Origin: Candidatus Gemmiger excrementigallinarum
GTDB taxonomy: Bacteria; Bacillota; Clostridia; Oscillospirales; Ruminococcaceae
Assembly (NCBI GenBank): GCA_019116445.1
Contig: DXBP01000001.1
Span: 1 to 36,553, forward strand
DNA: 36,553 nt
Direction: 5' to 3'
Shown here: piece after piece, positions 8,441-17,825 of the stretch
Numbering within the stretch: the stretch's first letter is position 1
Layout: every line of letters starts with the position of its first letter
Program-made: the position numbers and the translations under genes
Notes under the pieces: model-generated
What the model was told of the DNA's origin: nothing
The model's database searches: none
Seen by the model: the letters and a program-made list of their open reading frames with translations, nothing else

Positions 8441-9853
8441 GTGCTGGAAAAAAACCAACGTTATAAAAGCATCCTCAGCGGGCTGCTGGATGTGGTGCTG
8501 TTGTTTGTCGGCTTTCTGCTGGCCAACTATGTGCGCTTCAATTACGTCCGCTTTTTTGAACCGGGCGGCGCAGGTCCGGCTTTGGACGTGGCACAGGACC
8601 CGCGCAATATCCTGGCCGGGGCGGCTACGTCGGTGCTGCTGGTGGTCGTCTATTGGATGGCGGGCATCTACAGCAATTCCCGGCTGCGCGGACTGTCGGT
8701 GCGCTGCACCCGTATTGCCGTCATCAACGGCGGCGGCATCCTGGGCTTCGTCTTTATCCTCTACCTGATGCACCTGGACGATTACTCCCGCGTGGTGCTG
8801 GCGCTGTTCTATTGCTTCTCCACCGCGCTGGTGGTCGCCAAGCGGATGATCCGCCGCTGGTACGACCGGGCCCGCCGCCGCAAAGGCCTGGGTCTGCGGC
8901 ACATCCTGCTGGTAGGCGGGGGCAAGTCGGCGGCGCTCTATCTGCGCGCGCTGGAGCATAACCCCTATTACGGCTTTGCTGTGGACGGCTACCTGGCGCC
9001 CATGGAGGAGCCGGGATTCGGGGTGCCCTATCTTGGCAGCTATGAAAAACTGGACGAATGCCTGGAAAATCCCGGCATCGACGAGGTGGTGGTGGCGCTG
9101 GAAGCCGATGAGATCCAGATGCTGCCCCGCACCTTTGCCGCCTGTGATAAACACGGTACCCGCATCACCATGGTGCCGTTTTACAGCGATTATCTGCCCG
9201 CCCGGCCCACCATCGACGTGCTGGACGAGTGCAAGCTCATCAATGTGCGCCAGACTCCCTTTGACAACATCCTCAATGCGGCGGTCAAACGTACACTGGA
9301 CATCGTGGGCAGCCTGATTTTGATTGTACTGACCAGTCCCATCATGCTGGTCACGGCCATTGGCGTCAAGCTGTCCAGCCCCGGTCCGGTCATCTTCCGG
9401 CAGGAGCGCATCGGCCTGAACAAAAAGCCCTTCATGATGTACAAGTTCCGGTCCATGCGGGTCAATGCCAAACAGCAGACCGGCTGGTCCACCGACTACG
9501 ACCCCCGCAAAACGCGGTTCGGCAGCCTGATCCGCAAGTTCAGCCTGGATGAACTGCCGCAGTTTTTCAACGTGCTCAAGGGGGATATGTCCCTGGTGGG
9601 CCCCCGGCCGGAGGTGCCTTTCCATGTGGAGCACTTCAAGGAAGAAATCCCGCGGTATCTTGTGCGCCAGCAGGTGCGCCCCGGCTGTACCGGCTGGGCA
9701 CAGATCCACGGCCTGCGCGGGGATACCGATATTGCCGAGCGCATCCGCTATGATATCTGGTACATCGAAAACTGGACCGTGGCACTGGATATCAAGATCA
9801 TTTTCCGCACGGTATTCGGCGGTAAGATGATCAACGACGAAAAATTACAGTGA
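8441..9853 (+). CDS. Polyprenyl-phosphate sugar-1-phosphate transferase (WcaJ/WbaP-like priming enzyme)
   Basis: A 470-residue membrane enzyme that starts lipid-linked glycan synthesis by moving a sugar-1-phosphate onto undecaprenyl phosphate at the inner membrane face. The N-terminal half has four to five hydrophobic segments and a CoA-binding-like nucleotide fold ([20 protein letters not shown]). The C-terminal bacterial sugar transferase domain starts near [15 protein letters not shown] and contains [45 protein letters not shown] and [12 protein letters not shown], which are the catalytic landmarks of the family. The GTG start at 8441 is chosen because AAGGAGG lies nine bases upstream; the longer reading from 8375 has no comparable site. 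It is first in a long operon of glycosyltransferases, fitting the priming role. The transferred sugar (hexose or galactose) cannot be decided. Confidence 0.92.
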   Translation: MLEKNQRYKSILSGLLDVVLLFVGFLLANYVRFNYVRFFEPGGAGPALDVAQDPRNILAGAATSVLLVVVYWMAGIYSNSRLRGLSVRCTRIAVINGGGILGFVFILYLMHLDDYSRVVLALFYCFSTALVVAKRMIRRWYDRARRRKGLGLRHILLVGGGKSAALYLRALEHNPYYGFAVDGYLAPMEEPGFGVPYLGSYEKLDECLENPGIDEVVVALEADEIQMLPRTFAACDKHGTRITMVPFYSDYLPARPTIDVLDECKLINVRQTPFDNILNAAVKRTLDIVGSLILIVLTSPIMLVTAIGVKLSSPGPVIFRQERIGLNKKPFMMYKFRSMRVNAKQQTGWSTDYDPRKTRFGSLIRKFSLDELPQFFNVLKGDMSLVGPRPEVPFHVEHFKEEIPRYLVRQQVRPGCTGWAQIHGLRGDTDIAERIRYDIWYIENWTVALDIKIIFRTVFGGKMINDEKLQ

Positions 9854-9878
9854 GCCCACTGGAAACCGGGTGAGAGTT

Positions 9879-11033
9879 ATGAGCAAGACCGAACCGAAAG
9901 TTGCCATCGTACATGACTGGCTGGTTACCTACGCCGGCGCGGACCGTGTGGTGGATTGTATGCACCATGTGTTCCCCAACGCCGTGATTTATACGCTGGT
10001 CTATGATGAAAAAAAGATGCCCGCGTGGTTCAAGGACTACGATATCCGCACCACCTGGGTGCAGAAGATCCCCTTCGCCACCAGGATCTACAAAAATCTG
10101 CTGCCGCTGATGCCCGGCGCTTTTGAAGCGCTGGACCTGTCGGAGTATGACCTGGTGCTGTCCTCCTCGTCGTCCTGCTCCAAGGGCGTCATCACGCGGC
10201 CGGACGCCGTACATATCTGCTATTGCCATACGCCGATCCGGTATGTGTGGGACTTTTACTATACCTACCGGGATAACGCCAACTGGCTGGTGCGGGCCGT
10301 CATGCCCCATCAGATGCACAAAATGCGCATCTGGGATAAGTGCGCGGCGGACCGTGTGGATTATTTCATTGCCAATTCCCACTATATCGCCCAGCGCATC
10401 AAGAAATACTATCGCCGGGACAGCGATGTGATCTATCCCTGCTGCCATATCAACGAAGCACCCTTTGTCAAGAAGGAGGACTTCTATCTGGTGGTGGGCC
10501 GCCTGACCTGGTACAAGCGTATTGATCTGGCGGTGGCTGCCTGCACCAAACTGGGCAAGCGGCTGGTGGTCATCGGTGCCGGGGGCGAGGAGTCCAAGCT
10601 GAAAGCCATGGCCGGTCCCACCATTGAGTTCAGGGGCGGTGGCCTGAGCGATGAACAGGTGCGCGGGTATTATCTGCGGGCCAAGGCGTTCCTCTTCCCC
10701 GGGGAAGAGGACTTCGGCATCACGCCGGTGGAAGCGCAGTCCGCCGGTACGCCGGTGCTGGCCTATGGCCGCGGCGGCGCCTGCGAAACGGTGCTGCCCG
10801 GCAAGACCGGCTACTGGTTCCACGAGCAGACCGCCGACAGTCTGATGCGCTGCATCGAACTGTTTGAGCGGGACGGCGTGGCCTACAGTAAAGAAGAAAT
10901 CCGGGAACACAGCCGTTCTTTCAGTGAGGAGCGGTTTGAAAATGAGCTGCGGGAATACTGCGCCCGCCGCATGGCAGACTGGCAGCAGGAACTGCTGGAC
11001 TGCTCCCACTGGCAGAAGGAGGAACTGGATTGA
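9879..11033 (+). CDS. Glycosyltransferase family 4
   Basis: A cytosolic or membrane-associated GT-B enzyme of 384 residues. The N-terminal domain contains VAIVHDWLVTYAGADRVVD, typical of GT4 enzymes near mannosyltransferases. The C-terminal donor-binding domain shows VVGRLTWYKRIDLAVAA and the E-x7-E motif EDFGITPVEAQSAGTPVLAY. It probably adds a sugar to the lipid-linked precursor made by the preceding gene; donor and linkage are unknown. ATG 9879 was chosen over GTG 9870, which overlaps the possible RBS (gggtgag). It is separated from the priming enzyme by 25 bases and overlaps the next gene by four. Confidence 0.9.
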   Translation: MSKTEPKVAIVHDWLVTYAGADRVVDCMHHVFPNAVIYTLVYDEKKMPAWFKDYDIRTTWVQKIPFATRIYKNLLPLMPGAFEALDLSEYDLVLSSSSSCSKGVITRPDAVHICYCHTPIRYVWDFYYTYRDNANWLVRAVMPHQMHKMRIWDKCAADRVDYFIANSHYIAQRIKKYYRRDSDVIYPCCHINEAPFVKKEDFYLVVGRLTWYKRIDLAVAACTKLGKRLVVIGAGGEESKLKAMAGPTIEFRGGGLSDEQVRGYYLRAKAFLFPGEEDFGITPVEAQSAGTPVLAYGRGGACETVLPGKTGYWFHEQTADSLMRCIELFERDGVAYSKEEIREHSRSFSEERFENELREYCARRMADWQQELLDCSHWQKEELD

Positions 11034-12082
11034 ATCCCATCGTCATCAACGGCACTGTGCTGTGCGATAACATTACCGGAATTCCGCGCTACGTGTATGA
11101 AACGGTCACCCGGCTGGATGCCCTGCTGGAGGGCACCGGCCTGGATGTGCGCATCGCTTACCGCGATGACGGGCGTCCCATCCACCTGCCGGAACTGAAA
11201 AACATTCAGCTGGTGCCGCTGAAAGCCGTGAAGTATTTTTACAATATGGCGGTGCTGCCGTCCTATCTGCGGCGCAACCATGCGTTTTTTGTGGGTCTGG
11301 CCAGTGATATGCTCATGACCCGGCGCAGCGTGGTGGTGCTGCACGACATCCGGCCGTTGGTCATGGATACCGACCGGGGCTTCTTCCGCTTCAAGTTCTG
11401 GGTGCACTGCCTTTCCACCAAATGGTTTGCGCAGAAGGTCTATACCGTCAGCGAGGACCAGCGCCGGCTGATCAGCCAAAAGCTGGGCATTCCCATGGAC
11501 AAGATCGGCGTGACCTACAACGGCTGGGAGCACATGCGCAAGGTCGTGCCGGATGAGGGCATTTTTGATAAGCTGCCCGGTGTGACCAAAGGGGAATACT
11601 TCTACGCTCTGGGCAGCCTTGCCAAGCACAAGAACTTCAAGTGGATCCGGGAGGTCGCCCGCCGCAACCCCGACAAAACCTTTGTGGTGGCAGGCGGCAA
11701 GGACCTGCGGGCCTTTGGCGACGATGCCGAGGCGAAGGACACCGCCAACGTCTTTTATCCGGGCTATGTCAGCGACGAGGAAAACGCTGCGCTGATGAAG
11801 CACTGCAAACTCTTCCTGCACCCGGCGGTTTTTGAGGGATTCGGCATCCCGCCGCTGGAAGCATTGTCGCTGGGGGCACCCATTGCCCTGGCCCGGGCCA
11901 GCTGCCTGCCGGAACTGTACGGCGACACCGCGCGGTATTTTGACCCCAATGACTATGAGGTGGACCTGGATGCCCTGGCGGCCCAGCCGGTGGCTCCGCC
12001 CGACGAAGTGCTGGAAAAGTACAGTTGGGACAAGACCGCAGCGTTCTGGCTGGAACAGATCAAGAAATACGCAGAGGCATAA
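11030..12082 (+). CDS. Glycosyltransferase family 4
   Basis: A second GT-B fold glycosyltransferase, 350 residues. Landmarks are NITGIPRYVYETVTRL near the N-terminus, VLHDIRPLVMDTDRGFFRFK, TVSEDQRRLISQKLGIP, FYALGSLAKHKNFKWIREVA and the GT4 E-x7-E segment FEGFGIPPLEALSLGAPIAL. It uses a TTG start that shares four bases with the preceding stop codon; an aaggagg site lies seven bases before it, so the unusual codon is credible. It probably adds the next sugar of the repeat unit. Specificity is not visible from sequence. Confidence 0.88.
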   Translation: MNPIVINGTVLCDNITGIPRYVYETVTRLDALLEGTGLDVRIAYRDDGRPIHLPELKNIQLVPLKAVKYFYNMAVLPSYLRRNHAFFVGLASDMLMTRRSVVVLHDIRPLVMDTDRGFFRFKFWVHCLSTKWFAQKVYTVSEDQRRLISQKLGIPMDKIGVTYNGWEHMRKVVPDEGIFDKLPGVTKGEYFYALGSLAKHKNFKWIREVARRNPDKTFVVAGGKDLRAFGDDAEAKDTANVFYPGYVSDEENAALMKHCKLFLHPAVFEGFGIPPLEALSLGAPIALARASCLPELYGDTARYFDPNDYEVDLDALAAQPVAPPDEVLEKYSWDKTAAFWLEQIKKYAEA

Positions 12083-12137
12083 TTTTATAAAATAGTACGG
12101 ATTGTATTTAAAATTCCACCGGAGAGGACAGAAATCT

Positions 12138-14537
12138 ATGATCATTGTGGCATTGCTTTTGACGGCCGTTGTGGCATTGGTTTTTGGCCTGCTCCCCGGT
12201 GCAGTCACCCGGCGGTCCATGCAGGTGCGGGATCTGGTCTGGGGGGCAGGAATATGGCTGGCCGTCTGGCTGTTCAGCCTGTGTGCCTACCACAGGCCGG
12301 GCATTACCGTGGGATTTGATCTCTTCCGGCTGGCGGCCATTACGGCCATGACCGGATGGGCCGGGCTCTGCGCGGCGGGGCTGCGGATTTTCGGCCGGAA
12401 GGGTGCGCGGTATGTGCTGCCGATCCTGGTGGTTCTGGCGGCGGGGACTGAACTCTTCGTCTGCAACGTGACCTACTTCAACACCCACAGTTATCAGCCC
12501 TTCCAGCTTATGGACTACCTGGACTCCAACGTCAATGTGGGGCGTGGGGCAGGCACCTATACGCTGGATGAGGACCGTTCCTATCTGCGTTTTCTGGAGA
12601 TCGGGCAGCCGATCTACAATCTGCATATTGACAACATCACCAACGACGACACCGATCTTTTGCATGCCGACAGCACTTTTACCTTTGCTATCCAGGCAAC
12701 CGATGAAGCCAACGGTTCCTTGATCGACTTCGGCAGCTGGGAAGTTTCGCTGCAGGCAGACCGCACTCACACCATCAGTCTGGATCTGACCGGCAAGGTG
12801 GATACGCTTACGCTCAAGGCCAACGGGTACGGCAGTGCCCATGCGACGTATCCCATTGCTTTCACCATTACCGGCATCACGGCGAATACGCCGCGGCCAT
12901 TGCAATGGTCGATGCTGCGGTTTGTTGCCTTATGGCTGCTGTTTGGCGCGCTGTATCTGCTGCGGCCCGGCAGTGGATTGTGGCAGCGGCGCTGGCTGGC
13001 CGGCAACGTCTGTGACCGTGCAGCAGCTGCGGTACTGGGTGTGGTTCTGGCCGGATTCGTTGTGGTGGTGCCGTTCTGGCAGCCCGGCAACAGCGGTCTG
13101 GCTACCGCAACCTATAATACCGCCTACTGGGACGGGGAGAGCACCGTCAGCTTTGTTTATCAGCAGTACGGCGCCCTGGCCCACAGCCTGCTCAACGGGC
13201 GGCTGGACCTGGAGGCAGATCCTCCCGCGGAACTGGTCGCCATGGAAAACCCCTACGATGCCGCAGCACGGGACACGCTGAACATCCAGGGTGGGCTCTG
13301 GGACCATGCCTACTACAATGGCCGGTACTATGTCTACTTCGGCATTGTGCCGTGCCTGCTGTTCCAGCTGCCCTTTGAGGCGATCACCGGCATCCAGAAC
13401 CTGGCCTACGCACCCTGCATGGTGATTCTGGGGCTGGTTTTCCTGCTCAGTTGTTTTGGTATTCTGAGCCAGGTGGTGCGGCGCTGGTTCCCGCAGGCTT
13501 CCACAGCCGCCTATCTGCTGTGCGTATCGGCTCTGGTGCTGGGAAGTCAGCTGTATAATTTGCTGGAGCGTCCTTATATTTACGAATATGCCATTCTCTG
13601 CGGTGCGGCGCTGCTGATGCTGGGAATCTGGTTCTGGCTGGCTGCGGCCGCCACACCGGAACACCACGGCGGTGTACTGACGGTACGCCTGGCCCTGGGC
13701 AGCCTTTGTGTGGCGCTGGTGGCCGGATGCCGCCCCCAGATGGTGCTGTTTGCCTTGGTTGCGCTGCCCATTTTTTGGAATCGGTATATCACCCGCGGCC
13801 GTCTGCGCAGCCGCGCCGGTGTGCGGGATGCCGTGGCTTTCCTGCTGCCGGTGCTGGTGGTGGCAGCAGGGCTGATGTGGTACAACTATGCCCGGTTTGG
13901 CTCCCCGTTTGATTTTGGCGCCAATTACAACATCACCGGCAACGATATGACCAAACGCGGCTTCAACGTGGTGCGCATGGGCCCGGCGGTATTTACCAGC
14001 CTGCTGGATCTGCCGCGGCTGAAAAGCGTTTTCCCGTATCTGCAGGAGGTGGATGTAACCACCAATGCGGTTATCCGCACCATCAGCGAAAAATTCTGCG
14101 GCGGTATGCTGGCGGCCACGCCTTTTACCTGGGCGTTGCTGCTCCCGGCGCTGCCCCTGGCCCGGCGCAGCCTGCATCGCCGCCGTGCGGTGGCAGCCCT
14201 TGTGTACGGATCGGTGGCGGCCATGTTGCTGATCACGGTGGTGGACTGCCAGATGGCCGGTGTGCTGTACCGGTATCTGATGGATTACAGCCCGGTCCTT
14301 CTGCTGGGCGCCGCCCTTTGCTGGCTGCTGGCCGAGAGCGGTCTGGCCCGGCGGGCCGCTGGCGGGGAAGCCTTGGCGGTATCGCTGCTGCCTGTGCTGC
14401 GCATCGGCATGGCAGGGGCGCTGGCCTGGGCGGTATTTTACCGCTTCTGCACGCTGTTTGCGATGGAACCCTGGCTGCAGGGAATGAATCCGTCGCTGTA
14501 TTATACTGTAAACCGCCTGGTTCAGTTCTGGATGTAA
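12138..14537 (+). CDS. Large GT-C-like polytopic membrane protein with extracytoplasmic domain
   Basis: A protein of 799 residues with about 12-14 hydrophobic segments. After three or four N-terminal helices, a soluble stretch of about 140 residues (about 110-250) is rich in β-prone sequence (WEVSLQADRTHTISLDLTG, TLTLKANGYGSAHATYPIAF) and looks like a β-sandwich outside the membrane. The remaining helices include a second loop with AYWDGESTVSFVYQQYGALA. Size, topology and place in a glycosyltransferase operon suggest a GT-C glycosyltransferase that uses a lipid-linked sugar, but the catalytic Asp/Glu of that fold was not identified with confidence. ATG 12138 has ggagagg ten bases upstream; the longer reading from 12102 does not. 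No specific family name is claimed. Confidence 0.7.
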   Translation: MIIVALLLTAVVALVFGLLPGAVTRRSMQVRDLVWGAGIWLAVWLFSLCAYHRPGITVGFDLFRLAAITAMTGWAGLCAAGLRIFGRKGARYVLPILVVLAAGTELFVCNVTYFNTHSYQPFQLMDYLDSNVNVGRGAGTYTLDEDRSYLRFLEIGQPIYNLHIDNITNDDTDLLHADSTFTFAIQATDEANGSLIDFGSWEVSLQADRTHTISLDLTGKVDTLTLKANGYGSAHATYPIAFTITGITANTPRPLQWSMLRFVALWLLFGALYLLRPGSGLWQRRWLAGNVCDRAAAAVLGVVLAGFVVVVPFWQPGNSGLATATYNTAYWDGESTVSFVYQQYGALAHSLLNGRLDLEADPPAELVAMENPYDAAARDTLNIQGGLWDHAYYNGRYYVYFGIVPCLLFQLPFEAITGIQNLAYAPCMVILGLVFLLSCFGILSQVVRRWFPQASTAAYLLCVSALVLGSQLYNLLERPYIYEYAILCGAALLMLGIWFWLAAAATPEHHGGVLTVRLALGSLCVALVAGCRPQMVLFALVALPIFWNRYITRGRLRSRAGVRDAVAFLLPVLVVAAGLMWYNYARFGSPFDFGANYNITGNDMTKRGFNVVRMGPAVFTSLLDLPRLKSVFPYLQEVDVTTNAVIRTISEKFCGGMLAATPFTWALLLPALPLARRSLHRRRAVAALVYGSVAAMLLITVVDCQMAGVLYRYLMDYSPVLLLGAALCWLLAESGLARRAAGGEALAVSLLPVLRIGMAGALAWAVFYRFCTLFAMEPWLQGMNPSLYYTVNRLVQFWM

Positions 14538-14562
14538 AGGCAAGAAAGAGAGGTCCGCGTTT

Positions 14563-15501
14563 ATGGACAAAATAGCTGTTTTGATTCCCTGTTACAACGA
14601 GGCCAAAACGGTGGAAAAGGTCGTTACGGATTTCCGGCGCGTACTGCCCGAGGCAACGGTCTACGTTTACGATAACAACTCTACCGACGGCACAGCGGAA
14701 CTGGCCGCTGCTGCCGGCGCGGTGGTGCGGCATGAATACCAGCAGGGCAAAGGCAACGTGATGCGCCGGATGTTCCGGGAAATCGATGCCGAGGCCTATG
14801 TGCTGGTGGACGGGGATGATACCTACCCGGCGGAAGCTGCCCCCGAGATGGTGCGTGCCGTTACCGAGCGCCAGGCTGATATGGTGGTGGGGGACCGGCT
14901 TTCCAGCACCTACTATACGCAGAACAAGCGCCCGTTCCACAACTTCGGCAATGATCTGGTGCGCTTTTGCACCAACAATCTGTTCGGCGGTAAAATCAAG
15001 GATATTATGACGGGCTACCGCGCCTTCAGCTTCCAGTTCGTCAAGACTTATCCGGTGCTGTCCCGCGGGTTTGAAATCGAAACCGAAATGACCATTCACG
15101 CCCTGCAGCGTCACATGCAGGTGGATAACGTCATCATCGAATACCGCGACCGCCCCGAAGGCTCCGAGAGCAAACTCAACACCTACTCCGACGGATTCAA
15201 AGTGCTGGGCACGATTGTGCGGCTGTTCAAAAACTATCGCCCCTTTGCCTTTTTTGGCGTGCTGGCGGCGGTGCTGGCGGTGTTCGGTATCGGTTTTATG
15301 ATCCCGGTGGTCAATGAATATTTCCATACCGGGCTGGTGCCGCGCTTCCCGACGCTCATCGTCTGCTGCTTTGTACTGGTGGCGGCACTTCTGCTTTTTG
15401 TTTCGGGCGTGATCCTTTCCAGCCAGCTGGCAAAGGACGCCCGGGACTTTGAATTCCAGCTTCAAACCGTGCAGCATTGGCAGCGCACGGCACAGGAATG
15501 A
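14563..15501 (+). CDS. Glycosyltransferase family 2 (polyprenyl-phosphate glycosyltransferase-like)
   Basis: A 312-residue GT-A enzyme. The N-terminal catalytic domain shows IAVLIPCYNEAKTVEKVV, YDNNSTDGTAEL and the metal-binding VLVDGDDTYPAEA. The segment IKDIMTGYRAFSFQFVKTYP and the acceptor loop FEIETEMTIHALQ match the dolichyl-phosphate-mannose-synthase-like branch. Two C-terminal transmembrane helices (about 225-250 and 262-288) anchor it. Enzymes of this type load a sugar onto polyprenyl phosphate, which would feed a GT-C enzyme such as its membrane neighbours on each side. The stop codon overlaps the next start (ATGA), indicating translational coupling. Confidence 0.9.
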   Translation: MDKIAVLIPCYNEAKTVEKVVTDFRRVLPEATVYVYDNNSTDGTAELAAAAGAVVRHEYQQGKGNVMRRMFREIDAEAYVLVDGDDTYPAEAAPEMVRAVTERQADMVVGDRLSSTYYTQNKRPFHNFGNDLVRFCTNNLFGGKIKDIMTGYRAFSFQFVKTYPVLSRGFEIETEMTIHALQRHMQVDNVIIEYRDRPEGSESKLNTYSDGFKVLGTIVRLFKNYRPFAFFGVLAAVLAVFGIGFMIPVVNEYFHTGLVPRFPTLIVCCFVLVAALLLFVSGVILSSQLAKDARDFEFQLQTVQHWQRTAQE

Positions 15502-17825
15502 ACACCACGGCCCGCACCCGGGCTTTTTTGAAGATCCACCCGCTGTTCGGGGCGGTCTTTCTGGTGGAACTGTTGTTTGTGGCGGCACTGCTGGCGGGGT
15601 CTTTCCGCCCCCTGGCGGAAGTTTCCATCCCGCTGGAGAGCATGACCCAATCGGAGGACAGCACGTCGGTTTCCCAGCCGGTCACCCTGTCCTCCGGCGG
15701 GTACCGCATCACGGTGTGCTATCAGGCGGCGTTCCCTGAAGAGCCGGAACGCACGGATGGCACGGCGGTGGCGACGCTGGACTTTTCTTCCGCCGGCAAT
15801 CCCGCGGCGGTGCAAAGCGATGCCATCACCCTGACCGACACCTTTTCCACCGTTACCGCCCGCCTTTGGGTGAGTACGGCGTCCACGGTCAGTGACCTGA
15901 CGCTGCGAGTGACCGAAACGCTTGCCGAGGGACAGACCTTTGCGCTGCAAAGTGTTACCCTGACGGAGCAGCCTGTCTGGCGGGTGACCTCCCTGGTGGG
16001 ATGGCTGCTGCTGTTTGCGGTGGCGGATGCCTTGCTGTCACTGCTGCTCCTGGGGCGTACCCCCCGTGCGCCGCGCTGCGGCTGGGGTGTGGTATTGCTG
16101 CTGGCCGGGGGAATCGTGCTGGCCAGCCTGCCGTATTGCGCGGATTTCCTGTACACCGGGCATGATCTGCGCTTTCACTGTTACCGCATCTGGGCTGCGG
16201 CCCAGGCACTGGCGGACGGGCAGTTCCCGGTGCGTATGTTCACCGATGGTTTTCACGGCTACGGCGCCGCTACACCGCTGTATTACTGTGACCTGTTCTT
16301 GTACATTCCCGCGCTACTGTACAACGCATTTTTGCCGCTGCAAACCTGCTACCAGATTTACGTGCTGCTTGTCAACACGGCCACGATGCTGCTGGCCTAC
16401 TACAGTTTTGCGCGCATCGGGGAACATCGCCTGTACGGGGCGGTGGCGGCCTTCGCCTATACGCTGTGCGCCTACCGCCTGACCAACATGATGATCCGCG
16501 CCTCGGTGGGGGAATATACCGCCATGACCTTCCTGCCGCTGGTGGCGCTGGGGGCCTGGGCCATTGCCCGGCACAAGCGCCCGGCGGCGCGGGACTGGCT
16601 GCCCCTGGGATTGGGTATGGCCGGCATTGTGCAGAGTCATCTGCTTACCACGGAACTGGCGGCCATCTTTTTGGCACTGTTCTGGATTTGCAATTTGCAG
16701 GTCATGGTGCGCCCGCCCCGGCTGCTGGCAGCCCTGAAGGCGGTGCTGACGGCCGTGGGACTGACCGCCTGGTTCCTGCTGCCCTGTATGCAGACCCTGA
16801 ATGGCCAGAAAATCATGATCAGCGATGTGCACCCGGCACCGCTGCAATCCACCGGCACCTATCTGATCCAGCTGCTGGGATTTTTTGGCGTTTCCAGCGG
16901 CAGTTCCGGGGCCGGAACTGCCGGGGATATGCCCCTTACCCTGGGGCTGGCGGGATGCCTGGCCCTGGGCCTGGCTTTGTGGTGCTGTCTGCGGCGGGAC
17001 TGCTGGCAGAAAACACCGGATACGCAGCGGCGGTGGTTGGGGCTGCGCGGCAGTTTGGCGTTGTGCCTGCTGGCCATGTGGATGTCCACCACGTCCTTCC
17101 CGTGGGACTGGCTGGCCAACAAACTGCCGCAAAAAATCGTGGATATTCTGCTCAAACCCCAGTTCAGCTGGCGGTATCTGGCGGTTGCGGTGGTGCTGGC
17201 AGGGGTCATTTCCGTGCTGGCCCTTCGCCTGACGGAGGAACTGGCACCCCGCCTGGCCCGCGGAGTGGCGGTAGCGCTGGTGGCGGCGACGCTTTTGTAT
17301 GTGGGGACCTTTTACCGCGACTACGCTTACAGTAAGGATACCATCACACTGATCAGCACCGAAACCGTCACCGACTTCCCGTACGAAACCATGGGCTATG
17401 ATTACCTGCCGGCGGGGGCGGATCTTGCCACCTTTGATCGGGTGCAGGCAACCACCCGGGACGAGGATGTGACCGCCGTCTGGCTGGGGCAGGGGAACGT
17501 AGAGTGCCAAAACGATACGGATTCCACGGCGGAGGTGGAGCTTCCGCTGCTGGCTTACCAGCATTACACGGCCCGGGACGCCGCAACCGGCGAGCTTTTG
17601 CCGCTGACGGAAAACGAGCAGCATTGCCTGCGCGTTACACTGCCTGCGGGGTACCGCGGCACGGTACAGGTGCGTTATATGCCGCCCTTTGCCTGGCGTA
17701 TAGCGGAACTGGTTACGCTGGCGACGACGCTGGGCCTGGCCGGCTGGGCCGTGCAGGGGTACCGCTGCCGCAGACGGGAAAGAATACAAGAGGAAACCGT
17801 TCAGGAGGATTTTATTCATGTATGA
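15498..17825 (+). CDS. Large PTPS-related/YfhO-like membrane protein, probable GT-C enzyme
   Basis: A protein of 775 residues with about 12-14 hydrophobic segments. TM1 is followed by a β-rich outer domain (about 35-160; SSGGYRITVCYQAAF, TLDFSSAGNPAAVQSDAITL), then the transmembrane core. The motif YTGHDLRFHCYRIWAAAQAL with FHGYGAATPLYYCDLFLYIP corresponds to the conserved acidic/His loop of PTPS-related (PF10131) and YfhO-type proteins. A second soluble β domain lies near the C-terminus (about 615-730) before a last helix and charged tail. Related proteins modify cell-wall polymers with lipid-carried sugars. The start overlaps the GT2 stop by four bases, and the end overlaps glf by eight. 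The substrate is inferred only from context. Confidence 0.78.
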   Translation: MNTTARTRAFLKIHPLFGAVFLVELLFVAALLAGSFRPLAEVSIPLESMTQSEDSTSVSQPVTLSSGGYRITVCYQAAFPEEPERTDGTAVATLDFSSAGNPAAVQSDAITLTDTFSTVTARLWVSTASTVSDLTLRVTETLAEGQTFALQSVTLTEQPVWRVTSLVGWLLLFAVADALLSLLLLGRTPRAPRCGWGVVLLLAGGIVLASLPYCADFLYTGHDLRFHCYRIWAAAQALADGQFPVRMFTDGFHGYGAATPLYYCDLFLYIPALLYNAFLPLQTCYQIYVLLVNTATMLLAYYSFARIGEHRLYGAVAAFAYTLCAYRLTNMMIRASVGEYTAMTFLPLVALGAWAIARHKRPAARDWLPLGLGMAGIVQSHLLTTELAAIFLALFWICNLQVMVRPPRLLAALKAVLTAVGLTAWFLLPCMQTLNGQKIMISDVHPAPLQSTGTYLIQLLGFFGVSSGSSGAGTAGDMPLTLGLAGCLALGLALWCCLRRDCWQKTPDTQRRWLGLRGSLALCLLAMWMSTTSFPWDWLANKLPQKIVDILLKPQFSWRYLAVAVVLAGVISVLALRLTEELAPRLARGVAVALVAATLLYVGTFYRDYAYSKDTITLISTETVTDFPYETMGYDYLPAGADLATFDRVQATTRDEDVTAVWLGQGNVECQNDTDSTAEVELPLLAYQHYTARDAATGELLPLTENEQHCLRVTLPAGYRGTVQVRYMPPFAWRIAELVTLATTLGLAGWAVQGYRCRRRERIQEETVQEDFIHV

